Positions 48,445 through 57,536 of a DNA stretch of 64,000 nucleotides are shown here, one piece after another. A model generated the notes under the pieces. It did not search any database. It had not been told where the DNA came from and saw nothing but the letters and a program-made list of their open reading frames with translations. The position numbers and the translations under genes were made by a program. Source of the stretch: Evansella cellulosilytica DSM 2522 (GTDB taxonomy: Bacteria; Bacillota; Bacilli; Bacillales; Salisediminibacteriaceae); contig NC_014829.1 in assembly GCF_000177235.2 (NCBI RefSeq), positions 3,782,001-3,846,000 of the forward strand. The letters run 5' to 3'. Each line of letters opens with the position of its first letter. Position 1 is the first letter of the stretch.

Positions 48445-50445
48445 TCACCCTTCCGCTTTCAATTCAATGATGACATCACGCAGCTCAGCCGCTCTCTCAA
48501 AATTGAGGTTTTTCGCTGCATCCTTCATCTCCATTTCCATTCTTTCTATCACTTTTTCACGTTCTTTTTTACTTAGCTTCTGCTTTGGTGCTGCTACTTC
48601 TTTTACTTCATAGGCTTCATCAGCCTCTGCAGCGTAAGTAGCTTGGATAAGCTGTGGTACTGCCTTCTGAATCGTCTGTGGCGTAATACCGTGCTTCTCG
48701 TTAAATTCCTTCTGGATTTCGCGACGGCGTTTCGTTTCTCCTATTGCAATGTCCATCGACTTCGTTATTTTATCGGCATACATAATCACGTGCCCATTTG
48801 CATTACGCGCCGCTCGACCCATCGTTTGGATAAGCGATCGCTCTGCACGTAAAAAGCCTTCCTTATCTGCATCTAATATAGCAACAAGAGACACCTCTGG
48901 AATGTCGAGTCCTTCTCTTAATAAGTTAATACCAACGAGCACATCAAAGTGCCCTAATCTTAACTCTCTTATTATTTGAATTCTTTCTAATGTCTTAATA
49001 TCTGAGTGCAGATAACGAACGGAAATGCCAACTTCCTTTAAGTAGTCCGTTAAGTCTTCAGACATTTTTTTCGTTAAGGTTGTCACTAATACACGTTCGT
49101 TTCGTTCTTTTCTTAAGCGAATTTCCTCTATTAAATCATCTATTTGCCCTTCAATTGGCCGTACATCAACCGTAGGATCAAGTAAACCAGTAGGACGTAT
49201 AATTTGCTCTACCATTTTTGGACATATATCAAGCTCATACGGCCCAGGTGTCGCCGAAACGAATATAGTTTGATGAATGTGCTTTTCAAATTCCTCAAAC
49301 TTTAATGGGCGGTTATCCTTTGCTGATGGGAGACGGAATCCATGATCAACAAGTACTCCCTTTCTCGCTTGGTCACCATTATACATACCACGGACTTGTG
49401 GTAATGTAACGTGGGATTCATCGACAACAATTAAGAAATCCTCAGGAAAGTAATCGAGCAACGTGTACGGTGTTGCACCAGCTTCACGGAATGTTAAATG
49501 CCTTGAGTAGTTCTCAATTCCAGAGCAGTACCCCATTTCTTGCATCATTTCTAAGTCGTAGCGCGTCCGCTGTTCGAGACGCTGTGCTTCTAATAGCTTT
49601 CCTTTTTCATTCATTTCCTTTAACGTTTCTTCAAGCTCTTGTTCGATTCTTACCATTGCTTTTTTTAACTTCTCTTCTCTCGTAACGAAGTGAGAAGCTG
49701 GAAAAATAGCTGCGTGGTTTCTTTCCCCTAATATTTCACCAGTAAGTGCGTCAACTTCCGTGATTCTATCAATTTCATCCCCAAAAAACTCAATTCGTAA
49801 ACAATGCTCGTCTCTTGATGCTGGGAATATTTCTACAACATCGCCTCGAACACGAAATGTCCCCCTCGTGAAATTAATATCATTTCTTTCATATTGTATA
49901 TCTACTAAATTACGTAATAGTTGATTGCGTTCTTTTTCCATTCCAACTCTTAAAGAAACGACAAGCTCACTATATTCCGTAGGTGACCCTAAACCATATA
50001 TACAAGATACACTCGCGACGATAATCACGTCTTTTCTTTCAAATAATGAACTTGTAGCAGAGTGTCTTAGTTTATCTATCTCATCGTTTATACTTGCGTC
50101 TTTTTCAATATACGTGTCTGAATGTGGGATATATGCTTCTGGCTGGTAGTAGTCGTAGTAGCTAACGAAGTATTCAACGGCATTGTTTGGGAAAAATTCT
50201 TTAAACTCACTATATAGCTGTCCAGCTAACGTTTTATTGTGGGCAATAACTAAGGTCGGTTTTTTAACTTCCTTTATGACATTTGAAATCGTGAATGTTT
50301 TACCTGTACCTGTTGCCCCAAGTAACGTTTGAAACTTTTTTCCCTCATTTATGCCTTCCACAAGCTCCTTTATTGCCTGCGGTTGATCTCCTTGTGGCTC
50401 ATACTTTGACACGAGTTCGAATCCAGTTGTCATTTCTTCTGACAT
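48445..50445 (-). CDS. uvrB: Excinuclease ABC subunit B
   Basis: 666 aa helicase-like subunit of nucleotide excision repair. Walker [14 protein letters not shown], beta-hairpin segment [12 protein letters not shown], DEsH box [11 protein letters not shown], motif [11 protein letters not shown] and a C-terminal UVR domain ([15 protein letters not shown]). AAGGAGGAAG precedes the ATG. SOS-type regulation is supported by a LexA-like box upstream. Confidence 0.98.
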   Translation of the reverse strand: MSEEMTTGFELVSKYEPQGDQPQAIKELVEGINEGKKFQTLLGATGTGKTFTISNVIKEVKKPTLVIAHNKTLAGQLYSEFKEFFPNNAVEYFVSYYDYYQPEAYIPHSDTYIEKDASINDEIDKLRHSATSSLFERKDVIIVASVSCIYGLGSPTEYSELVVSLRVGMEKERNQLLRNLVDIQYERNDINFTRGTFRVRGDVVEIFPASRDEHCLRIEFFGDEIDRITEVDALTGEILGERNHAAIFPASHFVTREEKLKKAMVRIEQELEETLKEMNEKGKLLEAQRLEQRTRYDLEMMQEMGYCSGIENYSRHLTFREAGATPYTLLDYFPEDFLIVVDESHVTLPQVRGMYNGDQARKGVLVDHGFRLPSAKDNRPLKFEEFEKHIHQTIFVSATPGPYELDICPKMVEQIIRPTGLLDPTVDVRPIEGQIDDLIEEIRLRKERNERVLVTTLTKKMSEDLTDYLKEVGISVRYLHSDIKTLERIQIIRELRLGHFDVLVGINLLREGLDIPEVSLVAILDADKEGFLRAERSLIQTMGRAARNANGHVIMYADKITKSMDIAIGETKRRREIQKEFNEKHGITPQTIQKAVPQLIQATYAAEADEAYEVKEVAAPKQKLSKKEREKVIERMEMEMKDAAKNLNFERAAELRDVIIELKAEG

Positions 50446-50621
50446 CGGAACTTCCTCCTTGAAGTTGTAATTTTTTATAGAAGACGTATCATTACATACA
50501 TTGTGAACTATTCTTAATCATCACTAAAATAAGCGTAAAATGCAACGATGAAGCATTAGGAAAAATAAGCTAAATTTTCTTATTTTGACCTATCTATATC
50601 ATTCTTTACAATTCTTGTAAC

Positions 50622-50660
50622 ATTATAACATATAAAAAAACAAATACGAACATATATTCT
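50622..50660 (-). promoter_or_regulatory. uvrB: LexA/DinR box overlapping the uvrBA promoter
   Basis: Minus strand AGAATATATGTTCG (50647-50660) is close to the Bacillus DinR consensus CGAAC-N4-GTTCG. It overlaps a weak -35 (TTCGTA), with a perfect -10 TATAAT (50622-50627) after 17 bp. uvrBA is a known SOS operon in B. subtilis. Confidence 0.75.
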
Positions 50661-50721
50661 CTGTTTTTTTAAGAAAACTAAATCGGTCTTGGTGAAGCTC
50701 GCTTATTAGTTTTTTTAAGAT

Positions 50722-50799
50722 GCGGTGAAGAAATGATGCCACATGTCTTTAATGTAGTACCGCTCTTCTCGCTACTACGCGTGGCATCAATGCCACCGC
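50722..50799. repeat. Nested palindromic element upstream of uvrB
   Basis: Arms in order: GCGGTG (50722), GATGCCAC (50735), GTAGTA (50754), TACTAC (50773), GTGGCATC (50781), CACCGC (50794): three nested perfect arms. An alternative pairing GAAGAAAT (50727) with ATTTCTTC (50802) overlaps the outer arm. No protein is encoded. It could be a stem-loop transposon relic or a structured RNA. Confidence 0.65.
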
Positions 50800-50820
50800 A
50801 AATTTCTTCTCTTTGTACAT

Positions 50821-50855
50821 AAAAAGATGAAGTGAACATTTATCCACTTCACCTT
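50821..50855 (-). terminator. Terminator after minJ
   Basis: Minus strand AGGTGAAGTG, loop, CACTTCATCT, then TTTT. Lies just after the minJ stop. Confidence 0.8.
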
Positions 50856-50859
50856 ACTA

Positions 50860-52686
50860 TTATTTTTTAAAGTTTTTTCCCCACTTTTTCTTTTCCTTTG
50901 AAGCTGTTCGAAACTCTTCGTAAAAGGCGGAAAGTCCTGCCGCTTGTCCATAAGGGAGTACATCGTTATCTTCTTTGTTTAGTTTTTCTTCGTCGTTTGA
51001 CTTAACTTCTTGTTCATCTTCTTCAGTAGTTTCTTCGCTGTTATGGGCGTCTTCTTCTGCGCTTCCTTCTATTGCTTGAGTCGCTTCATTCCGATCATTT
51101 GGATCTTCTATTGTATTAGATTCCTCTATGATTTCATCGCTCGTTGCCGCAGCTTCACCAGCATAATCATGATCTTCTTCAATTGTTACAGTAGTGTCTT
51201 CTATATCGCTCTCAACATCCACGTTATTTTCCATTTCATGTCCTTCACGTTCAAGGTCATTCGTCACGGTTGCTTCATCTTGTTCAGCATCTTCATATGC
51301 TTGTACTGCACTTTTCTCAATCACATCTTCTTGGCTGTTTTCTTCTAGCACGTCAGGATGTGCTTGTATAGTTGAAGCGGACGCTTCCTCAGATGCAGAC
51401 GTGTCATATTCGAAGATATCTTCATCATCATTGACTTGTTGCTTTAAATTTTTCCCACCATTGCGGTCATGGTGTATCACGACAGATGAACGAAGGGCAC
51501 GCCTCGAAAGGTTTACCATTTCTCCATCAGGAATAAATAATAGGCCTATATGATGGTGATCCCCCTCATATAAAGACGATTGAGCAAATCGAAGCTCCCC
51601 TGATCGGTCAACGACTTGTATTTTACAAAAGGCTGAATTTTCCTGAAGCGCTTCATATAAATCTCTTTGAGAATATACTTCCCAGCCATTTACCTTTAAG
51701 ATTACTTCGCCTACTTCGATTCCCATTTTTTCAGCTGTTGAATGTGGTAAAACTCCGAGTACTGTTAGACCCTTTTCCCGAGAAGTAAAAAGACCTGTTC
51801 GGTGTTTGTCACGTGTATGGTGCATGATATAGATGATTTCCCTACCTAAGATACCAACAATAGCAACTGCATACACGAATAGCGGAATAAAGGTTGCTAC
51901 TCCTGCAAGAGCAAGTAAAAGAATACTTAAGAGGATTAATCTCTTCCCAACATGTTTGACTGCATCCTTTGAATAGCTAGATTGAACGGACATTTGAAAA
52001 CCTAATATAAATGGTAGAAACATTAATCCTTGCCCCGTTGTACTAATAGAATCAAACAATGGCCACCAGCCTTCAAACGCTAGGTTCCCTACTGGAAAAA
52101 GAAATAAGATTGGAACTGGCCATAACCTTTTCGCCTCGTGGTTCCCTATCGTTTTTCCGCGTTTACTTAAAGTAAGCCTTGCATATGTTTTCTTCCATCC
52201 GTGTACAAAAATTAGCAGTGATTCTGCTAAAAACAGTACAGCAATAAACCATGCAAATCCGACCATATCCATTGCTTTAATTTCAGAGAGCCAATCATTT
52301 AGTAATGAAATGCCTGTCCCACCTTCTGGCAAGAAAAAGGAGATGAGTAAAGCAATACTAGCAACAAACGTCATACTTAAATACTTAAAACTTCTGAATG
52401 GCAATACAATAATCCATAGTGAGAGAAGTAATACCATCATGCCAATTGGTATTTCTAGTCCTACTATTGGAAAAATAATAGATAGTATAAGTCCAAAGCT
52501 TAAACCAATAGCAATGGGGAAAAATAATTCATGGACGACATCGTATATTCTCGTATGAAAGTTTTTTCTTTCACGCTTCACCCTTGAATAACCGAACCAT
52601 AGAGCCAATAATACAAATAAGTATGGAAGCGGGTGTAGCCACATTCGTCCAAAAGCTTTTAATAACTCTATCCCAATGACATCCAA
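50860..52686 (-). CDS. minJ: PDZ-domain division-site protein MinJ with long acidic tail
   Basis: About 608 aa. TTG start at 52686 with AAAGGGGGAT upstream; an in-frame upstream ATG lacks a ribosome site. Six to eight TM helices occupy residues 1-~310, then a PDZ domain (VLGVLPHSTAEKMGIEVGEV, VNGWEVYSQRDLYEAL; about 315-390). MinJ bridges DivIVA and MinD at the septum. The ~180-residue C-terminal region is highly acidic and Ser/Thr-rich, absent in the ~400-aa B. subtilis protein. Position between uvrB and ctpB matches B. subtilis. Confidence 0.88.
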   Translation of the reverse strand: MDVIGIELLKAFGRMWLHPLPYLFVLLALWFGYSRVKRERKNFHTRIYDVVHELFFPIAIGLSFGLILSIIFPIVGLEIPIGMMVLLLSLWIIVLPFRSFKYLSMTFVASIALLISFFLPEGGTGISLLNDWLSEIKAMDMVGFAWFIAVLFLAESLLIFVHGWKKTYARLTLSKRGKTIGNHEAKRLWPVPILFLFPVGNLAFEGWWPLFDSISTTGQGLMFLPFILGFQMSVQSSYSKDAVKHVGKRLILLSILLLALAGVATFIPLFVYAVAIVGILGREIIYIMHHTRDKHRTGLFTSREKGLTVLGVLPHSTAEKMGIEVGEVILKVNGWEVYSQRDLYEALQENSAFCKIQVVDRSGELRFAQSSLYEGDHHHIGLLFIPDGEMVNLSRRALRSSVVIHHDRNGGKNLKQQVNDDEDIFEYDTSASEEASASTIQAHPDVLEENSQEDVIEKSAVQAYEDAEQDEATVTNDLEREGHEMENNVDVESDIEDTTVTIEEDHDYAGEAAATSDEIIEESNTIEDPNDRNEATQAIEGSAEEDAHNSEETTEEDEQEVKSNDEEKLNKEDNDVLPYGQAAGLSAFYEEFRTASKEKKKWGKNFKK

Positions 52687-52965
52687 AAAAAATCCCCCTT
52701 TATCTATCGTTGTGTTTTGTTCTATATAGTGATCTGAAATGTTTCCTATATAATCATTGTAAATCAATTATACAAAAAGAAAAGAACTTTTTCTTCCTTA
52801 TTATATACTTTTGCTTTGAATATGACCTAATCGTGACATCATTATAGTAGTAATTGCTATGTAAAAAATAGCGTTTTTAGTAGCGATCAATAGCTACATT
52901 CATAGCACGTCAATTATGAAAGAGCAATTGCCCTGACTCATCGAGGATATTGATGCTTTCGTTTT

Positions 52966-53205
52966 GAAGGTGAGAGTTTTGAACCCGGGTTACCTCGAAC
53001 CCGGGTTCATTTCCCTCACCTTCAGGCTCGCTCTTTCTCTTGTTTTCTCTCGGTTTGAAGGTGAGAGTTTTGAACCCGGGTTACCTTGAACCCGGGTTCG
53101 TTTCCCTCACCTTCAGGCTCGCTTATTCTCTTGTTTTCTCTCGTTTTGAAGGTGAGAACTTTGAACCCGGGTTGCCTTGAACCCGGGTTCATTTCTCTCA
53201 CCTTC
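52966..53205. repeat. 91-nt repeat in three copies, each a long palindromic hairpin
   Basis: Copies at 52966-53023, 53057-53114 and 53148-53205 (58-nt hairpin; 33-nt spacer rich in CTC/TTC). Each reads GAAGGTGAG, two AACCCGGGTT palindromes about 16 bp apart, then CTCACCTTC. Both spacers are alike, so the true period is 91. Located between minJ and ctpB; the 52687-52965 stretch before it shows nothing. No gene is encoded: small frames here are only by-products of the repeat. Confidence 0.95.
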
Positions 53206-53216
53206 AATATACATAC

Positions 53217-53261
53217 AAAAAAAAGAGACTCCTTAGGCATTAAGCAACCTAGTGAGTCTCC
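53217..53261 (-). terminator. Terminator after ctpB
   Basis: Minus strand GGAGACTCACTAGG, loop, CCTAAGGAGTCTC, then TTTTTTT. Some mismatches, but the T-tract is strong. Confidence 0.8.
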
Positions 53262-53267
53262 CTATCC

Positions 53268-54737
53268 TTATTGTGTTAAAATTTCTACTGCTTTTTTAAA
53301 TTGGTTGTCGTGTTCTCTGCTTTGAATGGCATTTATGACTTCCTGCTGCAATTGGTCTGCAGTTTCACTATCGATAACCCCTGTCACTTCTATACCCATA
53401 TCAGCTTGGAATTGTCGGACTGCTTCTTCCATTTCTTTACTAAAGTATCCGTCAGAACGTTGTGGGTCATATCCTAATCCTTTTAGAATCACTTGTGCAG
53501 TAGCAATGTGACTATTATTCATGTCTAACTGTAAATCTTCGTCTGTGTTAATCGGTGACACATAGAAAAACTCAGGCTGTTCCACTTCGATTGTCGGCGC
53601 TACACCTTCTTCATTAATGAAGTTTCCAGCGGAAGTTAACCATTTAAATAAAGTCAATTTAATTTCACTTCCATCGCCTACATCTAACGTTTGTTGAACA
53701 GTACCTTTACCGAAGGTTGTTTGCCCAACTAATTCATAGTTACCAGCCTCATTTAGTGCAGCTGCTAAAATCTCTGATGCAGAAGCGCTTCCCTCGTTAA
53801 TTAAACCCACAATTGGGTATGGCTTCGTCTCATCTAAGCTAGAAAGACGGCGACCTTTTTCCCCAGCACGATCTTCGATTTGAAGCACTGGTTCACCACC
53901 AGGAATAACCATACTACCAATTGACTCGACCACTTGTAAAAGTCCCCCTGGATTGTCACGAACGTCAATGATTAAACCATCTATTCCTTGTGATTCTAAA
54001 TTACTTAGCTCTTCACCGAAACGGACAGCCGTGTTTTGAGAGAAAGACGTGATCTCGATGACACCAATCGTTTGACCATTTTCCTCAATTATATCACTAT
54101 ATACTGTCTCAATAGGAATAGTATCACGAATGATATCTACATCAAATGGCTCAGAAACACCAGGTCTTTCTATCGTTAATGTAACAGTTGTCCCTTTTTC
54201 ACCGCGTATTTTTAGAACAGCATCATACAATGCAAGACCTTCGACACTTTCACCATCGACCTTTAAGATTTGGTCATTCGTACGCAAGCCAGCCCTCTCT
54301 GCAGGAGAGTCACGAAATGGGACCATAATAGTAACTCGGCCATCACTCATACTTACTTCTGCTCCAATGCCTTCAAAAGAGGAGTCTAACGATTCCATAA
54401 ACTCTTGCGCTGTTTCTTGATCCATATAGACTGAATACGGATCACCTAGCGAATCGAGCATCCCGGAGATAGCACCCTCCAACAAATCATTTCCCTCTAC
54501 TTCTTCATAATAACTATTTAAAATAATATCAAAGGCTTTACTGAATTTCTCTATATATTCTAGTTCTTTTAGTCCATCTTCTAACTCACCATTTACGGCA
54601 ACCGCCTCTTCATCCATACTATCAACTGACTCAGACGACCTTACCTCTGCTATTTGCATGCCCGCAAACGTAATCCCTGAACCTAGAACTAAAGATAGTC
54701 CGATCATTACTGCTATTAGTGATTTTTTGACTTCCAT
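53268..54737 (-). CDS. ctpB: Carboxy-terminal processing protease CtpB
   Basis: 489 aa. N-terminal signal/TM anchor (about 5-28), PDZ domain (AEVSMSDGRVTIMVPFRDSP, DQILKVDGESVEGL), S41 protease core with the Ser in EGSASASEILAAALNEA and Lys in TTFGKGTVQQ, plus a C-terminal peptidoglycan-binding domain (AQVILKGLGYDPQRSDGYF). In B. subtilis CtpB activates SpoIVFA during sporulation. Length and location match. Confidence 0.95.
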   Translation of the reverse strand: MEVKKSLIAVMIGLSLVLGSGITFAGMQIAEVRSSESVDSMDEEAVAVNGELEDGLKELEYIEKFSKAFDIILNSYYEEVEGNDLLEGAISGMLDSLGDPYSVYMDQETAQEFMESLDSSFEGIGAEVSMSDGRVTIMVPFRDSPAERAGLRTNDQILKVDGESVEGLALYDAVLKIRGEKGTTVTLTIERPGVSEPFDVDIIRDTIPIETVYSDIIEENGQTIGVIEITSFSQNTAVRFGEELSNLESQGIDGLIIDVRDNPGGLLQVVESIGSMVIPGGEPVLQIEDRAGEKGRRLSSLDETKPYPIVGLINEGSASASEILAAALNEAGNYELVGQTTFGKGTVQQTLDVGDGSEIKLTLFKWLTSAGNFINEEGVAPTIEVEQPEFFYVSPINTDEDLQLDMNNSHIATAQVILKGLGYDPQRSDGYFSKEMEEAVRQFQADMGIEVTGVIDSETADQLQQEVINAIQSREHDNQFKKAVEILTQ

Positions 54738-54929
54738 TGTCCCACCTCATTTAAGCCTCTTATCGTATTTTTATTCATCGTTACTCATGTTCGAATTTTA
54801 TTTAATTTGTATTAATCATAACAAACATTCGGTCATAAATGAATTGTGACCTCTTTCCTTTTAAAAAAGCATGGCTTATTATATGTGTTTCTAATAAGAT
54901 TATGTGCTCGTGCTATTTAATTGTCTAGG

Positions 54930-54973
54930 TGAAAATAAATAGGTCACCTAAAAAATATCCTTTTAGATGACCT
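54930..54973 (-). terminator. Terminator after the M23 hydrolase gene
   Basis: Minus strand AGGTCATCTAAAA, loop, TTTTAGGTGACCT, then ATTTATTTT. Stem of 13 bp with one wobble; T-tract is interrupted. Confidence 0.7.
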
Positions 54974-55023
54974 ACTTTATCATATTTCTTTCAATAAAAC
55001 CTTATTAAAATTCTTCCATCATT

Positions 55024-56403
55024 TTAGTTAATATAATTCATAGGGTTTCTTGAGTTAGATTTCGCTGCATTCCAACCACCCTCGTGAACTTCGAAGTGTA
55101 AATGTGGCCCAGTCGACTCACCTGTATTACCCATTATCCCAATTTGTTGCCCTCTGCTCACTCGTTGCCCATTTGAAATGGAAAAGCTCGCTAAATGAGC
55201 ATAAAGGGTAGTAACAGTTCTGCCTTCGATTACATGCGTAATGAGAATTGTATTACCATAACCATTCATCCAGCCTGCATAAGTAACAGTACCTGCTTCA
55301 GCTGCTACAATAGGAACATTCGAACGACCACCTTGTCCAATATCAATTCCATGATGCATTCTTCCCCAACGGTGCCCGTATCCTGAAGTTATTGTTCCAG
55401 TAGCTGGTCTCATTAATGTAGATGAGCTATTGTCAGGTGGTGGTGAAGCGTTATTATTAGTATTTGAATTATTATCTTGTGATGGAGGCGGACTACTAGG
55501 TTGTTCTTGTTCCTGCTGTTGTTGACGCTCCAACTCTAATTGCCTTTGTCGTTCTTCCTCTTCTTTTCGCTTACGTTCTTCTTCCTCTTGTCTTTTACGT
55601 TCTTCTTCTAATCTTCTTTGCTCTTCTTCCCAGCGCTCAAGCTCTTGCTTCGCTGCTTCCTCTTGAGCTAATAATATCGCTTGTTCTTCTTCGAGAGAAA
55701 CCATTTGATCCTCTAGGCTAATCTCTTCTTCTCTTAACCAATCTAATATTTCATCTTTTTCAGCTAATTGGCCTTTTAATTCGGCTTTTAAACTTTCTAA
55801 TTGTGACATTTGATCTTCTAAATTCATTAACTCATTTTCTAAATCGAGTTTTGCTGCTTCAACAGCCTCTTTGTCAGCTACGTGCTGTTCTAATATATTT
55901 CGATCCTGTTGTGCGATTGTATTTAAAGCCGTTACACGCTCAATTAAGTCACCGAAGCTCTGTGCACCCAGGATAACTTGTATGTAACTCAAGGATCCAC
56001 CGCTTTGGTACATAGACCTTGCTCGGTCTTTAAGTATTTCGTCTCTTTGTGCAATTCTTTCCTCTAAAATTTCTATTTCCTCAACTAAATCTGTTATTCT
56101 ATCATTTGTTTCATCAATTTCTTCTTGCTTAGAATCAATAGCACTGTTCGTAATTGCCATTTCTTCATCTAATTTTCTAATATCCGCTGCAGCTTGGTCA
56201 ATCTCAGCTTGAACTTGTTTTAGTTCTTCTTCTGCCTCTTCAGCTTCCCTTTCAATATCACTTTGTTGTTCTTGGTACGAATTAATTTCATCACGAAGTT
56301 CATTTCCAGTATTCGCCTCTGCAGTTGTAAGTAGATTCGTCCCTAAAAATGTTGAAAAAGTAAGTAGTATAGCTAGTGATACATATAGTAGCCTTCGATC
56401 CAT
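55024..56403 (-). CDS. Coiled-coil M23 peptidoglycan hydrolase (EnvC-like) beside FtsEX
   Basis: 459 aa with start ATG at 56403 behind AAGGAGGG; a longer upstream frame lacks a ribosome site. Signal peptide (MDRRLLYVSLAILLTFSTFL...AEA), two long coiled coils (about 30-240, rich in E/Q/L), a Pro/Ser/Asn linker and a C-terminal M23 domain (about 330-459). The catalytic residues are intact: HHGIDIG (H and D) and GPHLHFEVHEGG (HxH). E. coli EnvC lacks these; this copy is likely an active endopeptidase controlled by FtsEX. Adjacent downstream of ftsX. Confidence 0.88.
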   Translation of the reverse strand: MDRRLLYVSLAILLTFSTFLGTNLLTTAEANTGNELRDEINSYQEQQSDIEREAEEAEEELKQVQAEIDQAAADIRKLDEEMAITNSAIDSKQEEIDETNDRITDLVEEIEILEERIAQRDEILKDRARSMYQSGGSLSYIQVILGAQSFGDLIERVTALNTIAQQDRNILEQHVADKEAVEAAKLDLENELMNLEDQMSQLESLKAELKGQLAEKDEILDWLREEEISLEDQMVSLEEEQAILLAQEEAAKQELERWEEEQRRLEEERKRQEEEERKRKEEEERQRQLELERQQQQEQEQPSSPPPSQDNNSNTNNNASPPPDNSSSTLMRPATGTITSGYGHRWGRMHHGIDIGQGGRSNVPIVAAEAGTVTYAGWMNGYGNTILITHVIEGRTVTTLYAHLASFSISNGQRVSRGQQIGIMGNTGESTGPHLHFEVHEGGWNAAKSNSRNPMNYIN

Positions 56404-56494
56404 CAATTTACCCTCCTTCTGCATTTTTTCTTGTTTTATTTCCACGGAAATAGTCATTATTAGACAGAAATTGTTATTTATATAGAACATTGTC

Positions 56495-56516
56495 AAAAGA
56501 TACAGTCAAATCTTTT
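56495..56516. repeat. AAAAGRT hairpin family, copy 1
   Basis: AAAAGAT and ATCTTTT flank an 8-nt loop; sequence near TTGTCAAAAGATACAG resembles copy 2. Lies in the leader of the M23 gene. Confidence 0.45.
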
Positions 56517-56530
56517 AGGGCAATAGCTTG

Positions 56531-56584
56531 GCTGCGTGCGTCAAACGGAGAATAGTCTCCGCTTGACTTTAAGTGATACGCAGC
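56531..56584. repeat. Two-tier stem-loop in the ftsX - M23 intergenic region
   Basis: Outer arms GCTGCGT and ACGCAGC enclose GTCAA...TTGAC and a perfect CGGAGA/TCTCCG hairpin. No T-tract. Part of the 56404-56642 spacer, which carries three hairpins and no gene. Confidence 0.6.
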
Positions 56585-56605
56585 ACTCGCTCATTGCTTC
56601 TAACA

Positions 56606-56637
56606 ATGTCAAAAGGTACAATACGACCTTTTGACAT
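56606..56637. repeat. AAAAGGT hairpin family, copy 2
   Basis: ATGTCAAAAGGT and ACCTTTTGACAT (12 bp, perfect) with loop ACAATACG, six bases after the ftsX stop. The same AAAAGGT...CGACCTTTT core recurs at 61451 and 61481. No T-tract, so it may not be a simple terminator. Confidence 0.7.
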
Positions 56638-56642
56638 CGTTC

Positions 56643-57536
56643 TTATATTCTTAAGAATTTTCTTACGCTCATCATACTTCCCCAAATACCAACAAACGCG
56701 CCGATTGCGGTAAGTAGTAAGGCCATTTGAGACAGTAAAGGATTTGGTGCTAAAAAGCTAAAGAAGTCTAATCCTGTTTGTTGACCCATGCTAGAATAAA
56801 AGTTTGAATATCCGTAGCTTAAGATTGCTATAGGAATAACTGCACCTAAAGTACCTAACAATAATCCTTCTACAAAGAATGGCCATCTAATAAAGCCGTT
56901 TGTAGCACCTACTAGTTTCATAATTTGAATTTCTCGTTTTCTAGCAATAATAGTTAATTTAATCGTGTTCGCAATTAAAAACATCGCCGTAAACATTAAT
57001 GCAATAATAATCGCAAAACCAACCATACGAACAAAATCAGTAGCACTAAATAGCTGTTCAAAAATATCTTTACCGTATTCGACATTCTCTACATGTGATA
57101 AATCTTCAATATCACTTGCAATAACATCTGTTTCTTCTGGATTCTCAGCTTGTACAACAAATTTGTCATTGAGCGGGTTTTCATCACGAAGCATTTCGTA
57201 AAGCCCACCCTGCTCTCCTAAGCTATCAATCAAGGCGTCTAGCCCTTCATCTTTAGAAACAAATGTGACTGATTCGACACCATCTATTCCTTCGAGCTCA
57301 TCTAGCAGTTCATCATGATCATCTTCACTTGCCGTTAAATCGATAAATACTTGTACTTCTACATCGCCTTCAAGCGCACTAGCAAAATGGTTAACATTCA
57401 TAATAACTAATAAAAATGCACCTACAACGAGAAGCATGACGGTAACAGCACTTACCGATGCAAACGTCATCCATCCGTTACGAACGAGGTTTTTACAGCC
57501 TTCTTTTAAATGCCTCAAAAGGGTTCTACTTTTCAT
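56643..57536 (-). CDS. ftsX: Cell division protein FtsX
   Basis: 297 aa, four TM helices with a large extracellular loop (about 45-165) containing VQVFIDLTASEDDHDELLDE and EDLSHVENVEYG, the region that contacts the hydrolase. C-terminal FtsX permease pattern (IKLTIIARKREIQIMKLVGA). Overlaps the ftsE 3' end by 11 bases. It transduces ATP hydrolysis by FtsE to an external peptidoglycan hydrolase. Confidence 0.96.
   Translation of the reverse strand: MKSRTLLRHLKEGCKNLVRNGWMTFASVSAVTVMLLVVGAFLLVIMNVNHFASALEGDVEVQVFIDLTASEDDHDELLDELEGIDGVESVTFVSKDEGLDALIDSLGEQGGLYEMLRDENPLNDKFVVQAENPEETDVIASDIEDLSHVENVEYGKDIFEQLFSATDFVRMVGFAIIIALMFTAMFLIANTIKLTIIARKREIQIMKLVGATNGFIRWPFFVEGLLLGTLGAVIPIAILSYGYSNFYSSMGQQTGLDFFSFLAPNPLLSQMALLLTAIGAFVGIWGSMMSVRKFLRI

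Noticed and set aside
53022-53325. Small open frames across the 91-nt repeats on both strands
   Set aside because: They are made of the palindromic repeat; frames exist on both strands and lack ribosome sites.
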